DNA of 64,000 nucleotides from contig JAUIKY010000003.1 in NCBI GenBank assembly GCA_030430535.1, positions 1 through 64,000 of the forward strand, read 5' to 3'. Of the stretch, positions 33,981-43,236 are shown in pieces (position 1 is the first letter of the stretch; each line of letters starts with the position of its first letter). This DNA is from Bacteroidia bacterium (lineage in GTDB: Bacteria; Bacteroidota; Bacteroidia; Flavobacteriales; Flavobacteriaceae). A program made the translations under genes and the position numbers. The notes under the pieces were generated by a model. It made no database searches and was not told the origin of the DNA. It saw only the letters and a program-made list of their open reading frames with translations.

Positions 33981-35381
33981 ATGAAATCAATTATAAATAA
34001 AACCTTAATAGTGGTGGTTGCGGCTGCTACTTTGCAAAGCTGTTTCGTGGCAAAACAATATTCGCGCCCACAATTAGAAGAAACAGAACATTTGTACCGC
34101 ACCGATAATTTGCCACAAGATAGTTTGTCAATGGCCGATGTGTCGTGGAAAGATATGTTTACCGATGCGTATTTGAAGCAATATATTGAAGAAGGTCTTC
34201 AGAATAATCTCGATATCCGTGTGGCCATTGAACAAATGGCGGCTGCCGAAGCTTATATGAAACAAGGGAAAGCAGGGTATTTGCCTAGTTTGAGTGCCAG
34301 AGCGCAAATGACACATCAGGAATTGGCTCCAAACAGTCAGTTTGGGTCGTTTTTCAATGGCAGTTTGCAGCAGTATGAACTTACGGGAAACCTGTCTTGG
34401 GAAGCCGATATTTGGGGCAAAATACGTAGTAATAAACGCGCTGGCGAAGCTGGTTATCTGCAAAGTGTGGCCGCACACCAAGCGGTTAAAACGCAGTTGG
34501 TTTCGGCTATTGCAACCACATATTATCAGTTGGTGGCTTTAGATGCGCAATTGGAAATTACCGAAAAAACCATAGCTACCCGAGATAGCAGTGTGTTGAC
34601 CATTAAGGAATTGAAAAATGCGGGTCAGGTTACCCAAGTGGCGGTCGATCAAAACATAGCGCAGTACAACAATGCCAAAGCTTTAAAAGTGGAGTTAGAG
34701 ACTGCTATTTTTAAAACTGAAAACACCTTGAGTTTGCTTTTGGGTAGGCCAGCGGTTGTTATTGAGCGCAGTACATTGGACAGTCAGCAATTGGAAGCCG
34801 ATATTAAATTGGGTGTTCCCGCGACTTTGTTGCGCAACAGACCAGATGTTATGGCTGCTGAATACGGATTGATAAATGCATTTGAAATGACCAATGTGGC
34901 GCGAAGTCAATTCTATCCGTCGTTAACTTTAACGGCAAGTGGCGGTTTGCAGAGTTTGCAGTTCGATGAGCTTTTTAGTTCCAATTCGCTATTCGCCAAT
35001 TTAGTGGGCGGTTTGGCACAACCTATTTTTAATAAGCGTGCCATAAAAACGCAGCACGAAATGGCAAAAGCGCAACAGGAGCAAGCCTTGTTGGGTTTTA
35101 AGAAAACATTGTTGACGGCAGGAAATGAAGTATCGAATGCTTTGTTTGATTACAACGCAGAAACTGAAAAGTTTGAGTACAGACAGAAAGAAGTAGAGGC
35201 ACTGCGTAATGCAGAAGCCAATTCGGAAGAGTTGCTTAAAAACGGTTATGCCAACTATTTGGATTTGCTTACGGCCAGACAAAGTGCGTTGAGTGCCGAA
35301 TTGAATATGATTGACAACAAATTGAATCAGTTGTTAAGTATCGTAAATTTATATGAAGCCCTTGGTGGCGGATGGAAATAG
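33981..35381 (+). CDS. RND outer-membrane efflux channel (NodT/TolC family)
   Basis: 466 residues, OMF family of the NodT subgroup. Lipoprotein signal with lipobox LQSC, as usual in this subgroup. The internal duplication typical of TolC-like channels shows as two helical blocks, with NLSWEADIWGKIRSNKRAGE and LLRNRPDVMAAEYGLINAFE as signatures of NodT channels. It forms the trimeric outer-membrane duct for the adaptor and pump encoded just upstream (5 bp gap). No damage seen. Confidence 0.94.
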   Translation: MKSIINKTLIVVVAAATLQSCFVAKQYSRPQLEETEHLYRTDNLPQDSLSMADVSWKDMFTDAYLKQYIEEGLQNNLDIRVAIEQMAAAEAYMKQGKAGYLPSLSARAQMTHQELAPNSQFGSFFNGSLQQYELTGNLSWEADIWGKIRSNKRAGEAGYLQSVAAHQAVKTQLVSAIATTYYQLVALDAQLEITEKTIATRDSSVLTIKELKNAGQVTQVAVDQNIAQYNNAKALKVELETAIFKTENTLSLLLGRPAVVIERSTLDSQQLEADIKLGVPATLLRNRPDVMAAEYGLINAFEMTNVARSQFYPSLTLTASGGLQSLQFDELFSSNSLFANLVGGLAQPIFNKRAIKTQHEMAKAQQEQALLGFKKTLLTAGNEVSNALFDYNAETEKFEYRQKEVEALRNAEANSEELLKNGYANYLDLLTARQSALSAELNMIDNKLNQLLSIVNLYEALGGGWK

Positions 35382-35424
35382 ATTTTTTAAGTTAAGTTTT
35401 GGTTAGTAGTTTGTTTAGTTTTGT

Positions 35425-36015
35425 ATGATTGGCAAAGAACACATTATTGAGTTCGCAGCCGAGAAATTTACCCAATTCGGCAGCAAGCGGTTCACTATGG
35501 ATGAGCTCGCTGCCTTATTGGGGATTTCTAAAAAAACCATTTACCAGTATTTTTCCGGCAAAGAAGATTTGGTGGTGGCCAGTATTCAATATTTAATAGA
35601 CGAATACAACGAAACACTGGAACATTTAATAAAAGCCGAAAAAGACCCAATCATTACCATTATTTTGATGTACGAAAAGGCTTTTGAACGCCTAAAGTAT
35701 TTTAAACCTTCTTTTGTTTTCGGACTTAAAAAATACTATCCGTTAGCCAACAAAGTATTTGACGATTTTCGGAATAATTTTGTAAAAGAGCGGGTTTACA
35801 GCCTTTTGAAAGCGGCAAAAGAAAAAGACATTTTATTGGATGGGGTGAATTTAGATTTGTTTTGCGATCTGTACTTTAAACGGTTTGAAGAAGTCGCTTT
35901 TGTGCGCAACAACCTTTTCGATGTGTATTCCAACAAAGATTTGCTAAACCATTTTATTGTTTTCAGTTTGCGGGGCATCACCAAACCCAATTATTCGAAT
36001 TCTTATTTTGAATAG
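35425..36015 (+). CDS. TetR/AcrR-family regulator
   Basis: 196 residues. N-terminal helix-turn-helix of the TetR type (IIEFAAEKFTQFGSKRFTMD, then LAALLGISKKTIYQYFSGKED, residues about 6-47), with an all-helical C-terminal ligand/dimer domain. It follows the OMF gene by 43 bp and may regulate the efflux operon or be co-transcribed with it. A TAGTTTTG string at 35416-35423 lies directly before the ATG, too close to be a normal promoter for this start. Ligand unknown. Confidence 0.88.
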   Translation: MIGKEHIIEFAAEKFTQFGSKRFTMDELAALLGISKKTIYQYFSGKEDLVVASIQYLIDEYNETLEHLIKAEKDPIITIILMYEKAFERLKYFKPSFVFGLKKYYPLANKVFDDFRNNFVKERVYSLLKAAKEKDILLDGVNLDLFCDLYFKRFEEVAFVRNNLFDVYSNKDLLNHFIVFSLRGITKPNYSNSYFE

Positions 36016-36032
36016 TTTCCTATTTTTGCAGC

Positions 36033-36428
36033 ATGAAGAAAGATATCGATATTCCAAAAGTTGAAGGCGTTTACGTGGCCGTGGTAAACGAGTACAACGC
36101 TATTTATAAAACCCAAGACTGGAACGCTTACATCATTAATGATAAAGCGGTGGATTTGGAGGTGGTGTTGATTGTAACCAATGGTTATGCCGGTGATAAA
36201 ATAACCTCGACTTTTCGAAAAAAACTCGATAAGCTTCCCGCAAAAAGTTATGCCAAAATCGAATTGATGCAGGAAGAACTCTTTGCTTTAAACAATCAAT
36301 TTAAAGTATCGTTTTTTGAGGGCAACCAAATGTTCGATAAAACCTATCTTTTCAGAAAAAATACCATTAACGAAAAGGCGTTGCAACCTATTCCATTGAT
36401 GAAAGTAAAAGGGGTTTTGGTGAAATAA
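36033..36428 (+). CDS. Conserved hypothetical protein
   Basis: 131 residues, soluble and without signal peptide; not recognised. It is an alternating strand-rich protein with VEGVYVAVVNEYNAIYKTQD near the N-terminus and PIPLMKVKGVLVK at the end. A TATTTTTG element (36021-36028) lies five bases before the ATG, so the transcript could be leaderless. Its stop nearly touches the convergent 36430 gene. No function can be assigned; I judge it real from composition, promoter and context. Confidence 0.65.
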   Translation: MKKDIDIPKVEGVYVAVVNEYNAIYKTQDWNAYIINDKAVDLEVVLIVTNGYAGDKITSTFRKKLDKLPAKSYAKIELMQEELFALNNQFKVSFFEGNQMFDKTYLFRKNTINEKALQPIPLMKVKGVLVK

Positions 36429-36429
36429 A

Positions 36430-36948
36430 TTATTTAAAGTGCAATATGTGCCTATCACTGCACAAAGGTCTCCATCTTTGCGGATGTGGGTGTTCAGATA
36501 GGTTGGACATGGCATAAAATGCTTCGCCTTCCTCTTCCCAGTCAATAACTCTGGTTTTTACAGTGAATACATGAAGGTCGTTACCTTTGGGAATAATTTT
36601 TGATGCATCGTTAACCATTCTGTAAGATCGGTAATCCATACCGCTATTAAAGCCAATTTTTAACACGCCGTTATCTTTCGAGGCTAAATTATAAACAACT
36701 ACTACGTTTAGCGTATAAATATTGCCATGTATTAAATCTTTGTTGGGCGACACAGAAACTATTTTTATTGAATCAGTGTTTTTTGAGGCAATAGCGCTTA
36801 TTTCTTCTTTCAGTTTGCTTTTTGTGTCTTCGTCTAATGTATTAAAGTAGTTTTGTTCTAGGTTAAGACTTTCACTTTCTATATGTTGTTGGGAATTTAT
36901 GTTTACAGAGGAAAGGCCTATAAAAATCCACCAAATATACTTCGCCAT
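36430..36948 (-). CDS. Exported hypothetical protein
   Basis: 172 residues with a signal peptide (MAKYIWWIFIGLSSVNINSQ), so periplasmic or secreted. The mature part is mixed (NIYTLNVVVVYNLASKDNG, DLHVFTVKTRVIDWEEEGEA) with no known motif, and there are no membrane segments after the signal. It ends one base after the convergent 36033 gene. No family recognised. Confidence 0.6.
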   Translation of the reverse strand: MAKYIWWIFIGLSSVNINSQQHIESESLNLEQNYFNTLDEDTKSKLKEEISAIASKNTDSIKIVSVSPNKDLIHGNIYTLNVVVVYNLASKDNGVLKIGFNSGMDYRSYRMVNDASKIIPKGNDLHVFTVKTRVIDWEEEGEAFYAMSNLSEHPHPQRWRPLCSDRHILHFK

Positions 36949-37010
36949 GTTTTGTTTTTTTACTGAATCAATGTAAGAATTATTTTCAAAAAAAGCAATC
37001 CTTTCACACT

Positions 37011-37835
37011 TTAAATCTTAAAAGTAATCACTGGGCGTTTGGCGTGGTTTACTAAATCTTCACTGATGCTGCCATTAAAAAAATGCGAAAGCCCTTGGCG
37101 GCCGTGGGTACTCATTCCAATAATGTCGGCGTTAATGGATTCGGCAAAATTCATAATGCCTTTTTCAATGCTTAAATCGTTGTAAATGTTTAAAGAGTGC
37201 GGTTTGTCGGCCAATAGTTTTTCATAGCTTTCCATCCGTTCGTTAGCTTCCTCGGTGGTAATAAACATATTGGGTGTGTTCACCAAGAGTAGGTGCAATT
37301 TGGCGCCAAACATATCGGCGAAATCCATGGCTTTTTTAAAAGCGTCTTGACTTTCATCTTCAAAATCCGACGCAAAAACAAAATGCCCAACATTAAAAAT
37401 GGAGTGTTCTTTTTTAATTACCAAAACTGGTGTTTCAGAGGTTCGAACCACTTTTTCGGTATTGCTGCCAATCAACATTTCGCGTAGTCCGCTTACGCCG
37501 TTAGATCCCATTACAATCAAATCGATGTCATGCTTTTTGCACACATGGAAAATACCCTTGAAAATTTCCTGAAAATCGACCGTTTCGTGTACCGTTATCC
37601 CGTCCAAAAAATCCTTGTTCATTAAGGTTTCAAACTTTTTGTGTGCCAGTTTCATAAAAAACATGGCTTCGGGTAAAGCGCTTTGTGTTCCCAGTGGGTC
37701 GACTTCCTGCAAAGGGATTTCCAGCATGTGTAGCAGGTAGATTTCGCAATTGTGTTTTTTTGCGATTTGTGCCGCTACCTTAAGGGCGTTTTCGGCTTGT
37801 TCAGAAAAATCGGTGGGAACCAGTAATTTTTTCAT
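37011..37835 (-). CDS. Tandem universal stress protein (UspA)
   Basis: 274 residues, two Usp domains. The first (residues about 1-145) has the ATP-binding motif G-x2-G-x9-GS in GSNGVSGLREMLIGSNTEKV. The second (about 150-274) has THGRQGLSHFFNGS with the first Gly of the motif replaced by Ser. Known tandem Usps act in stress or hypoxia survival; the partner is unknown. It is a single minus-strand gene divergent from rimP, with about 160 bp between starts. Confidence 0.92.
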   Translation of the reverse strand: MKKLLVPTDFSEQAENALKVAAQIAKKHNCEIYLLHMLEIPLQEVDPLGTQSALPEAMFFMKLAHKKFETLMNKDFLDGITVHETVDFQEIFKGIFHVCKKHDIDLIVMGSNGVSGLREMLIGSNTEKVVRTSETPVLVIKKEHSIFNVGHFVFASDFEDESQDAFKKAMDFADMFGAKLHLLLVNTPNMFITTEEANERMESYEKLLADKPHSLNIYNDLSIEKGIMNFAESINADIIGMSTHGRQGLSHFFNGSISEDLVNHAKRPVITFKI

Positions 37836-37922
37836 CAGTTCAGGGTGTGTTTAGTTAGTGTTTTATTGAGTCAGCGGTATTTAAATTTATGAAATATTCC
37901 TTTAAAAATCAATAAAATATTA

Positions 37923-37930
37923 TATATTTG
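37923..37930 (+). promoter_or_regulatory. -7 element of the rimP-nusA-infB operon (TATATTTG)
   Basis: Exact TAnnTTTG match. Transcription would start near 37936, giving a leader of about 60 nt that carries the hairpin at 37960-37985. A -33 TTTA at 37901 is at roughly the right distance. Confidence 0.55.
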
Positions 37931-37959
37931 CACCATTGAAAGACGAAATTAAAGATTAT

Positions 37960-37985
37960 GAGGGGACAAAAAGTCCCCTCTTTTT
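37960..37985 (+). terminator. Terminator-like hairpin in the rimP leader
   Basis: Perfect 8-bp stem GAGGGGAC / GTCCCCTC with an AAAAA loop, followed by five T residues. It lies after the promoter-like element and 10 bases before the rimP ATG, so it is in the operon's leader, not at its end. It could act as an attenuator for rimP-nusA-infB, or end a short upstream transcript. No mechanism is visible. Confidence 0.7.
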
Positions 37986-37995
37986 ATACTAAAAA

Positions 37996-38457
37996 ATGTT
38001 TAAGACGAAGGTTACAGAATTACTTGATGCTGCATTGACGGAACGCCAAGATTTGTTTTTAATAGATTTAAGCATTTCGCCAAGCAATCACATAAAAGTG
38101 ATTATTGATGGCGATAATGGTGTTTTGGTTGACGACTGTATTTTTGTAAGCCGCGCCATAGAGCATAATTTAGACCGTGAGGAGGAAGATTTTTCGTTGG
38201 AAGTGATGTCGGCCGGAGCCGCCTCGCCCTTGGTGCACCAACGTCAGTATAAAAAAAACATAAGCCGTACGCTTCAGGTAAAAACCAATTCAGAAAGTAT
38301 TGAAGGCGTTCTTGCCGAAGCAGACGATAAAAGTATAAAGCTAGAATGGAAGGTTAGGGAGCCTAAGCTAGTTGGTAAAGGCAAAACCACCGTAAAAAAG
38401 GAAGCTAATATTCCTTATGAAGATATTGTTGAAGCAAAAGTTATGATTAAATTTTAA
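37996..38457 (+). CDS. rimP: Ribosome maturation factor RimP
   Basis: 153 residues, normal for RimP, which helps assemble the 30S subunit. [20 protein letters not shown] and [20 protein letters not shown] are typical family blocks; the C-terminal SH3-like half follows. Just upstream of nusA (12 bp), the universal arrangement rimP-nusA-infB. Preceded by a leader hairpin. Confidence 0.94.
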   Translation: MFKTKVTELLDAALTERQDLFLIDLSISPSNHIKVIIDGDNGVLVDDCIFVSRAIEHNLDREEEDFSLEVMSAGAASPLVHQRQYKKNISRTLQVKTNSESIEGVLAEADDKSIKLEWKVREPKLVGKGKTTVKKEANIPYEDIVEAKVMIKF

Positions 38458-38469
38458 TTTAAAAGAGAT

Positions 38470-39702
38470 ATGGAAAATGTCGCGTTAATTGAATCTTTTT
38501 CAGAATTCAAAGACGATAAGCTAATTGACAGAGTAACGTTAATGGCTATTTTGGAAGAAGTATTTAGAAGTGCCCTTAAGAAGAAATTTGGAGATGACGA
38601 TAATTTTGATATTATTGTTAACCCAGATAAAGGGGATTTAGAAATATGGAGAAATAGGATTGTGGTTGCCGACGGAGAGGTAGAAGACGAAAACCAAGAA
38701 ATCTCTCTTTCTGAAGCTAGAAAAATCGAGCCCGATTTCGAGGTTGGCGAAGATGTATCTGAAGAAGTAAAATTGGTCGATTTAGGAAGACGTGCCATCT
38801 TAGCCTTGCGCCAAAACCTAATTTCTAAAATTCATGAGCACGACAATACCATTATCTACAAGCAATTTAAAGATTTAGTAGGTGAAATTTACACCGCCGA
38901 GGTACACCATATCCGTCACAGAGCCGTGATTTTATTGGATGATGAAGGCAACGAGATTGTGCTTCCAAAAGACAAACAAATCCCGTCCGATTTCTTTAGA
39001 AAAGGAGACAATGTTCGTGGCGTGATTGATAGTGTGGAGTTAAAAGGCGCTAAGCCAACCATTATCATGTCCAGAAGTTCGCCCGTATTTTTGGAAAAAC
39101 TGTTCGAGCAGGAAATTCCAGAGGTGTTCGACGGCTTGATTACCATAAAAAATGTAGTAAGGATTCCAGGCGAAAAAGCAAAAGTAGCTGTAGATTCTTA
39201 TGACGATAGAATTGATCCCGTTGGAGCCTGTGTGGGTATGAAGGGATCGAGAATCCATGGTATTGTACGCGAGTTGGGTAACGAAAACATTGATGTTATT
39301 AACTACACCAACAACTTGCAGTTATTTATAACACGTGCCTTGAGCCCAGCAAGAGTAACTTCAATAAAAATAGATGAAGAAGCGAAGCGCGCTGAGGTGA
39401 TTTTAAAACCAGAAGAGGTAAGCAAAGCCATTGGTAGAGGAGGGCACAACATTCGTTTGGCCGGCCAATTAACGGGTTACGAAATCGATGTGTTTAGAGA
39501 AGGTGCTGAAGAAGATGTAGAATTACGTGAATTCTCAGATGAAATTGAAGAGTGGATTATCGAAGAATTCAGCAAAGCTGGATTGGATACCGCAAAAAGT
39601 GTGTTGGAGCAAGATGTTGACGACTTGGTAAAAAGAACCGACTTGGAAGAGGAAACCATCAACGAAGTTATCAGAATTCTTAGGGAAGAATTTGAAGAAT
39701 AA
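38470..39702 (+). CDS. nusA: Transcription factor NusA
   Basis: 410 residues. N-terminal domain (residues 1-130), S1 domain (DLVGEIYTAEVHHIRHRAVI), then KH1 and KH2 (CVGMKGSRIHGIVREL and KAIGRGGHNIRLAGQLTGY). The acidic C-terminal tail is short (ETINEVIRILREEFEE). NusA controls pausing, termination and antitermination of RNA polymerase. Second gene of the rimP-nusA-infB operon; 79 bp separate it from infB. Confidence 0.96.
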   Translation: MENVALIESFSEFKDDKLIDRVTLMAILEEVFRSALKKKFGDDDNFDIIVNPDKGDLEIWRNRIVVADGEVEDENQEISLSEARKIEPDFEVGEDVSEEVKLVDLGRRAILALRQNLISKIHEHDNTIIYKQFKDLVGEIYTAEVHHIRHRAVILLDDEGNEIVLPKDKQIPSDFFRKGDNVRGVIDSVELKGAKPTIIMSRSSPVFLEKLFEQEIPEVFDGLITIKNVVRIPGEKAKVAVDSYDDRIDPVGACVGMKGSRIHGIVRELGNENIDVINYTNNLQLFITRALSPARVTSIKIDEEAKRAEVILKPEEVSKAIGRGGHNIRLAGQLTGYEIDVFREGAEEDVELREFSDEIEEWIIEEFSKAGLDTAKSVLEQDVDDLVKRTDLEEETINEVIRILREEFEE

Positions 39703-39781
39703 TAAAAATAGTGCAGATTTGCACAACTTTGTGCCATTATAAAGGCATAATATATATATTTGAGTATTTTAAAGGCAATTT

Positions 39782-42544
39782 ATGGCTGAAACAATTAGAT
39801 TAAATAAAGTATTACGCGAACTGAACATTTCACTGGATCGGGCCGTTGAATTTTTAGATTCAAAAGGTATCGAGATAGAGAAGCGTCCAACGACCAAAAT
39901 TTCAGAGGAAACCTATAACATTCTTTCCGATGAGTTTGAGACCGACGCTAATAAGAAAATGAAGTCGCAAAAAGTAAGCGAGGCTAAGCAAAAGGAAAAG
40001 GAAGATTTGCGTATTAAGCGCGAACAAGAATTGGAGGCCAAGCAAAAAGAAGAAGAAGCCAAAGAAAAAGCCAAACAGGAAGAAGTTGTTAAGGCATCTA
40101 AAACCTTATCAGGCCCAAAAACGGTTGGCAAGATAGATTTAGAGCCTAAAAAGCCTGAAGAAAAGCCTGCTGCTCCTAAAGAAGAAGCTAAACCTGCTGA
40201 AAAACCAGTGGAAGCTAAGAAAGAGGAGCCAAAGGAAGTTAAGCCTAAAACTGAAGAAAAACCTGTTGCTCCTGCTCCAAAAGAAGAAAAAAAGGAGGAG
40301 AAAAAAGCCGATAAACCAGCCAAAGAACAACCTAAAAAAGTGTTGATTGATGGCGAATTGGTGGTTCCAGAAGAAAAGGTAAAAACACAGTACCAAAAAC
40401 TTACTGGCCCTAAAATTGCGGGTGATAAAATTGATTTGTCGCAATTTAATAAACCCAAAAAGAAGAAAGAGGATAAAAAATCTGATTCCAAACCAGGTGA
40501 TGCCGCTTCAGGAAAAAGAAAACGCAGAAGAATAAGCAAGGCTGGTGGCCCTCAGGATAATAGAGGCGGTAACAGAGGCGGAGGAAATGATCGTTTCAAT
40601 AAAGGCAAAGGCCGTAGAAATGTTGTAAAGGAAGAGCCTAGCGAAGAAGATGTAAAAAAACAAGTGCGTGAAACGCTTGAAAAACTTCAAGGAAAGTCTA
40701 GTAAAGGTAAAGGCGCTAAATATAGAAGAGATAAACGTGATCAGCACAGAGAGCAATCTGAGTTAGATCAGCAAATGGAGGCTGCTGAAAGCAAAATCCT
40801 GAAAGTAACTGAGTTTGTTACCGCTAGTGAGGTAGCAACTATGATGGATGTTGGGGTAACACAGGTGATTTCGGCTTGTATGTCTTTAGGGATGATGGTT
40901 ACCATGAACCAGCGTTTGGATGCTGAAACACTATCAATTGTTGCTGAAGAATTTGGATATAAGGTTGAATTTGTAACGGCTGATATTGAAGAATCGATTG
41001 AGGAAGTAGAGGATAGGCCAGAAGATTTAGAGCCACGTGCGCCAATTGTTACGGTAATGGGTCACGTAGACCACGGTAAAACATCGCTTCTGGATTATAT
41101 CCGTCAAGAAAACGTAATTGCTGGCGAGTCAGGTGGGATAACACAGCATATTGGTGCCTACGGGGTAACATTGGAAAGTGGACAAAAAATAGCCTTTTTA
41201 GATACTCCGGGTCACGAAGCGTTTACGGCGATGCGTGCTCGTGGTGCACAAGTAACCGATATCGCTATTATCGTTGCTGCAGCGGATGATGATATCATGC
41301 CACAAACCAAAGAAGCCATAGCGCATGCTCAGGCAGCCGGTGTTCCTATTGTTTTTGCTATCAATAAAATAGATAAGCCTAGTGCCAACCCAGATAAAAT
41401 TAAAGAAGGCTTGGCCAATATGAACCTTTTGGTTGAAGATTGGGGCGGAAAAATCCAGTCGCACGATATTTCGGCTAAATTTGGTACAGGGGTTAACGAA
41501 CTTTTGGAAAAAGTATTGTTAGAGGCAGAACTGTTGGAGTTGAAATCAAACCCAAATAAACCTGCACAAGGTACGGTGGTTGAGGCATTTTTAGATAAAG
41601 GCCGTGGATATGTTTCAACTATTTTGGTGCAGGCAGGAACACTAAGAGTTGGAGATTATGTGTTGGCAGGGCAGCATAGTGGTAAAGTTAAGGCAATGCA
41701 AGATGAACGTGGTCATGACATTGAAGCTGCAGGACCATCAACGCCTGTGTCTATTCTTGGTTTGGATGGTGCGCCTCAAGCGGGCGATAAATTCAATGTG
41801 TTTGAAGACGAGCGCGAAGCAAAACAAATTGCAGCCAAACGTGCACAATTGCAACGTGAACAGTCTGTAAGAACGCAGCGTCATATTACGCTTGATGAAA
41901 TTGGTCGTCGTATCGCGTTAGGAGATTTCCAAGAGTTGAACATTATCCTTAAAGGTGATGTGGACGGTTCTGTGGAAGCGCTTACCGATTCGTTCCAGAA
42001 ATTATCTACGGAAGAAATCCACGTTAATATCATCCATAAGGGGGTAGGAGCCATTACCGAAAGTGATGTGTTATTGGCAACAGCTTCTGATGCGATTATC
42101 ATTGGGTTTAATGTGCGTCCGGTAGGTAATGCGAGAGCCATTGCTGATAAAGAAGAAATTGATATTAGAACATACTCAATCATTTACGATGCCATTAACG
42201 ATCTTAAAGATGCCATGGAAGGCATGTTGTCTCCAGAGCTTAAAGAAGAAGTGACGGGTACGGCTGAAATTAGGGAAACATTTAAAGTTTCTAAAATTGG
42301 TACGATTGCAGGTTGTATGGTAACCAACGGAAAAATACTTAGAAACTCTGGAGTGCGCATAATACGCGATGGTGTTGTGGTGCACACAGGTGAATTAGCT
42401 TCGTTGAAACGATTTAAGGACGATGTTAAAGAAGTTTCCAAAGGATACGATTGCGGTATGCAAATTAAAAACTTCAACGATGTTAAGGAAGGCGATATTA
42501 TAGAAGCGTTCCATGAAGTTGAGGTTAAGAAGAAACTGAAGTAA
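39782..42544 (+). CDS. infB: Translation initiation factor IF-2
   Basis: 920 residues. The N-terminal 320 residues are highly charged (K/E/P-rich, then a G/R/N-rich stretch), as usual in Bacteroidota. The GTPase domain starts at about residue 418: G1 GHVDHGKTS, then [15 protein letters not shown] (G3) and INKIDKP (G4). The beta-barrel domains II-IV follow. It delivers initiator tRNA to the 30S complex. A strong terminator follows. Confidence 0.97.
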   Translation: MAETIRLNKVLRELNISLDRAVEFLDSKGIEIEKRPTTKISEETYNILSDEFETDANKKMKSQKVSEAKQKEKEDLRIKREQELEAKQKEEEAKEKAKQEEVVKASKTLSGPKTVGKIDLEPKKPEEKPAAPKEEAKPAEKPVEAKKEEPKEVKPKTEEKPVAPAPKEEKKEEKKADKPAKEQPKKVLIDGELVVPEEKVKTQYQKLTGPKIAGDKIDLSQFNKPKKKKEDKKSDSKPGDAASGKRKRRRISKAGGPQDNRGGNRGGGNDRFNKGKGRRNVVKEEPSEEDVKKQVRETLEKLQGKSSKGKGAKYRRDKRDQHREQSELDQQMEAAESKILKVTEFVTASEVATMMDVGVTQVISACMSLGMMVTMNQRLDAETLSIVAEEFGYKVEFVTADIEESIEEVEDRPEDLEPRAPIVTVMGHVDHGKTSLLDYIRQENVIAGESGGITQHIGAYGVTLESGQKIAFLDTPGHEAFTAMRARGAQVTDIAIIVAAADDDIMPQTKEAIAHAQAAGVPIVFAINKIDKPSANPDKIKEGLANMNLLVEDWGGKIQSHDISAKFGTGVNELLEKVLLEAELLELKSNPNKPAQGTVVEAFLDKGRGYVSTILVQAGTLRVGDYVLAGQHSGKVKAMQDERGHDIEAAGPSTPVSILGLDGAPQAGDKFNVFEDEREAKQIAAKRAQLQREQSVRTQRHITLDEIGRRIALGDFQELNIILKGDVDGSVEALTDSFQKLSTEEIHVNIIHKGVGAITESDVLLATASDAIIIGFNVRPVGNARAIADKEEIDIRTYSIIYDAINDLKDAMEGMLSPELKEEVTGTAEIRETFKVSKIGTIAGCMVTNGKILRNSGVRIIRDGVVVHTGELASLKRFKDDVKEVSKGYDCGMQIKNFNDVKEGDIIEAFHEVEVKKKLK

Positions 42545-42568
42545 TAAATAGAATTAAAACAATTCGTT

Positions 42569-42604
42569 TAAAAGCACTTATCGGTCGATAAGTGCTTTTT
42601 TTTT
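42569..42604 (+). terminator. Terminator after infB
   Basis: Long perfect stem AAAAGCACTTATCG / CGATAAGTGCTTTT with a minimal loop, followed by a run of T residues into 42604. Confidence 0.94.
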
Positions 42605-42644
42605 GCCTATCTTTAAAGGAGCTATTAATTATAAATCTATCATT

Positions 42645-43229
42645 ATGAAAAAAAGAATTACAGTCGGGTTCTTTCTCCTTTGCTTTGTTTTTAGTTTCGA
42701 ATTGAACGCCCAAGAAGGCTTTATTGGAGAAATTCGCATGTTTGCCGGAAATTTTGCGCCAAGAAGTTGGGCTTTTTGTGACGGACAATTATTACCCATT
42801 AATCAAAATCAAGCCTTATTTTCTATTTTGGGCACCACCTATGGTGGCGATGGCCGAACTACTTTTGCGCTTCCCGATTTGAGGGGGCGCGTGGCTATCC
42901 ATCCGGGCAGTGGTCCAGGACTGAGTGCATACCAACAGGGAAGTAAAGGAGGAACGGAAGCAAATATCTTAACTGTTTCGCAAATGCCAGCTCACTCGCA
43001 TACAGTAAATGCTGTAGTAGAAGATGGCAATCAATCCGTGCCAACTGGAAATTTACCGGCAGGCACCAAAGTATTGGATAAAGAATATTCCGATGCGGAA
43101 GCCAACACAACGATGAACGGCACCATGATTGGGAACTCCGGCGGCGGTCAACCTGTAAACAATATTCAGCCTTATGGTACAGTAAACTACATTATTTGTC
43201 TTCAAGGTATTTTCCCATCACGAAACTAG
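42645..43229 (+). CDS. Exported phage tail-collar domain protein
   Basis: 194 residues from ATG 42645 (a TTG 42 bases upstream would place a 14-residue extension before the signal). Signal peptide (RITVGFFLLCFVFSFELNAQ) then a tail-collar domain: GFIGEIRMFAGNFAPRSWAF, CDGQLLPINQNQALFSILGT, TFALPDLRGRVAIHPG, MPAHSHTVNAV. Such proteins (microcystin-dependent protein type) occur as non-phage exported proteins in Bacteroidota; function is unclear. It is followed 7 bp later by a T9SS cargo gene, so the two may form a unit. Confidence 0.85.
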   Translation: MKKRITVGFFLLCFVFSFELNAQEGFIGEIRMFAGNFAPRSWAFCDGQLLPINQNQALFSILGTTYGGDGRTTFALPDLRGRVAIHPGSGPGLSAYQQGSKGGTEANILTVSQMPAHSHTVNAVVEDGNQSVPTGNLPAGTKVLDKEYSDAEANTTMNGTMIGNSGGGQPVNNIQPYGTVNYIICLQGIFPSRN

Positions 43230-43236
43230 TTTGATT

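Noticed and set aside
39913-40539. Minus-strand reading frame of 208 residues
   Set aside because: Antisense to the K/E/P-rich N-terminus of infB; low-complexity composition explains the long open frame.
42645-43229. Tail-collar gene as evidence of a prophage
   Set aside because: It has a signal peptide and there are no other phage genes, integrase or att-like repeats nearby.
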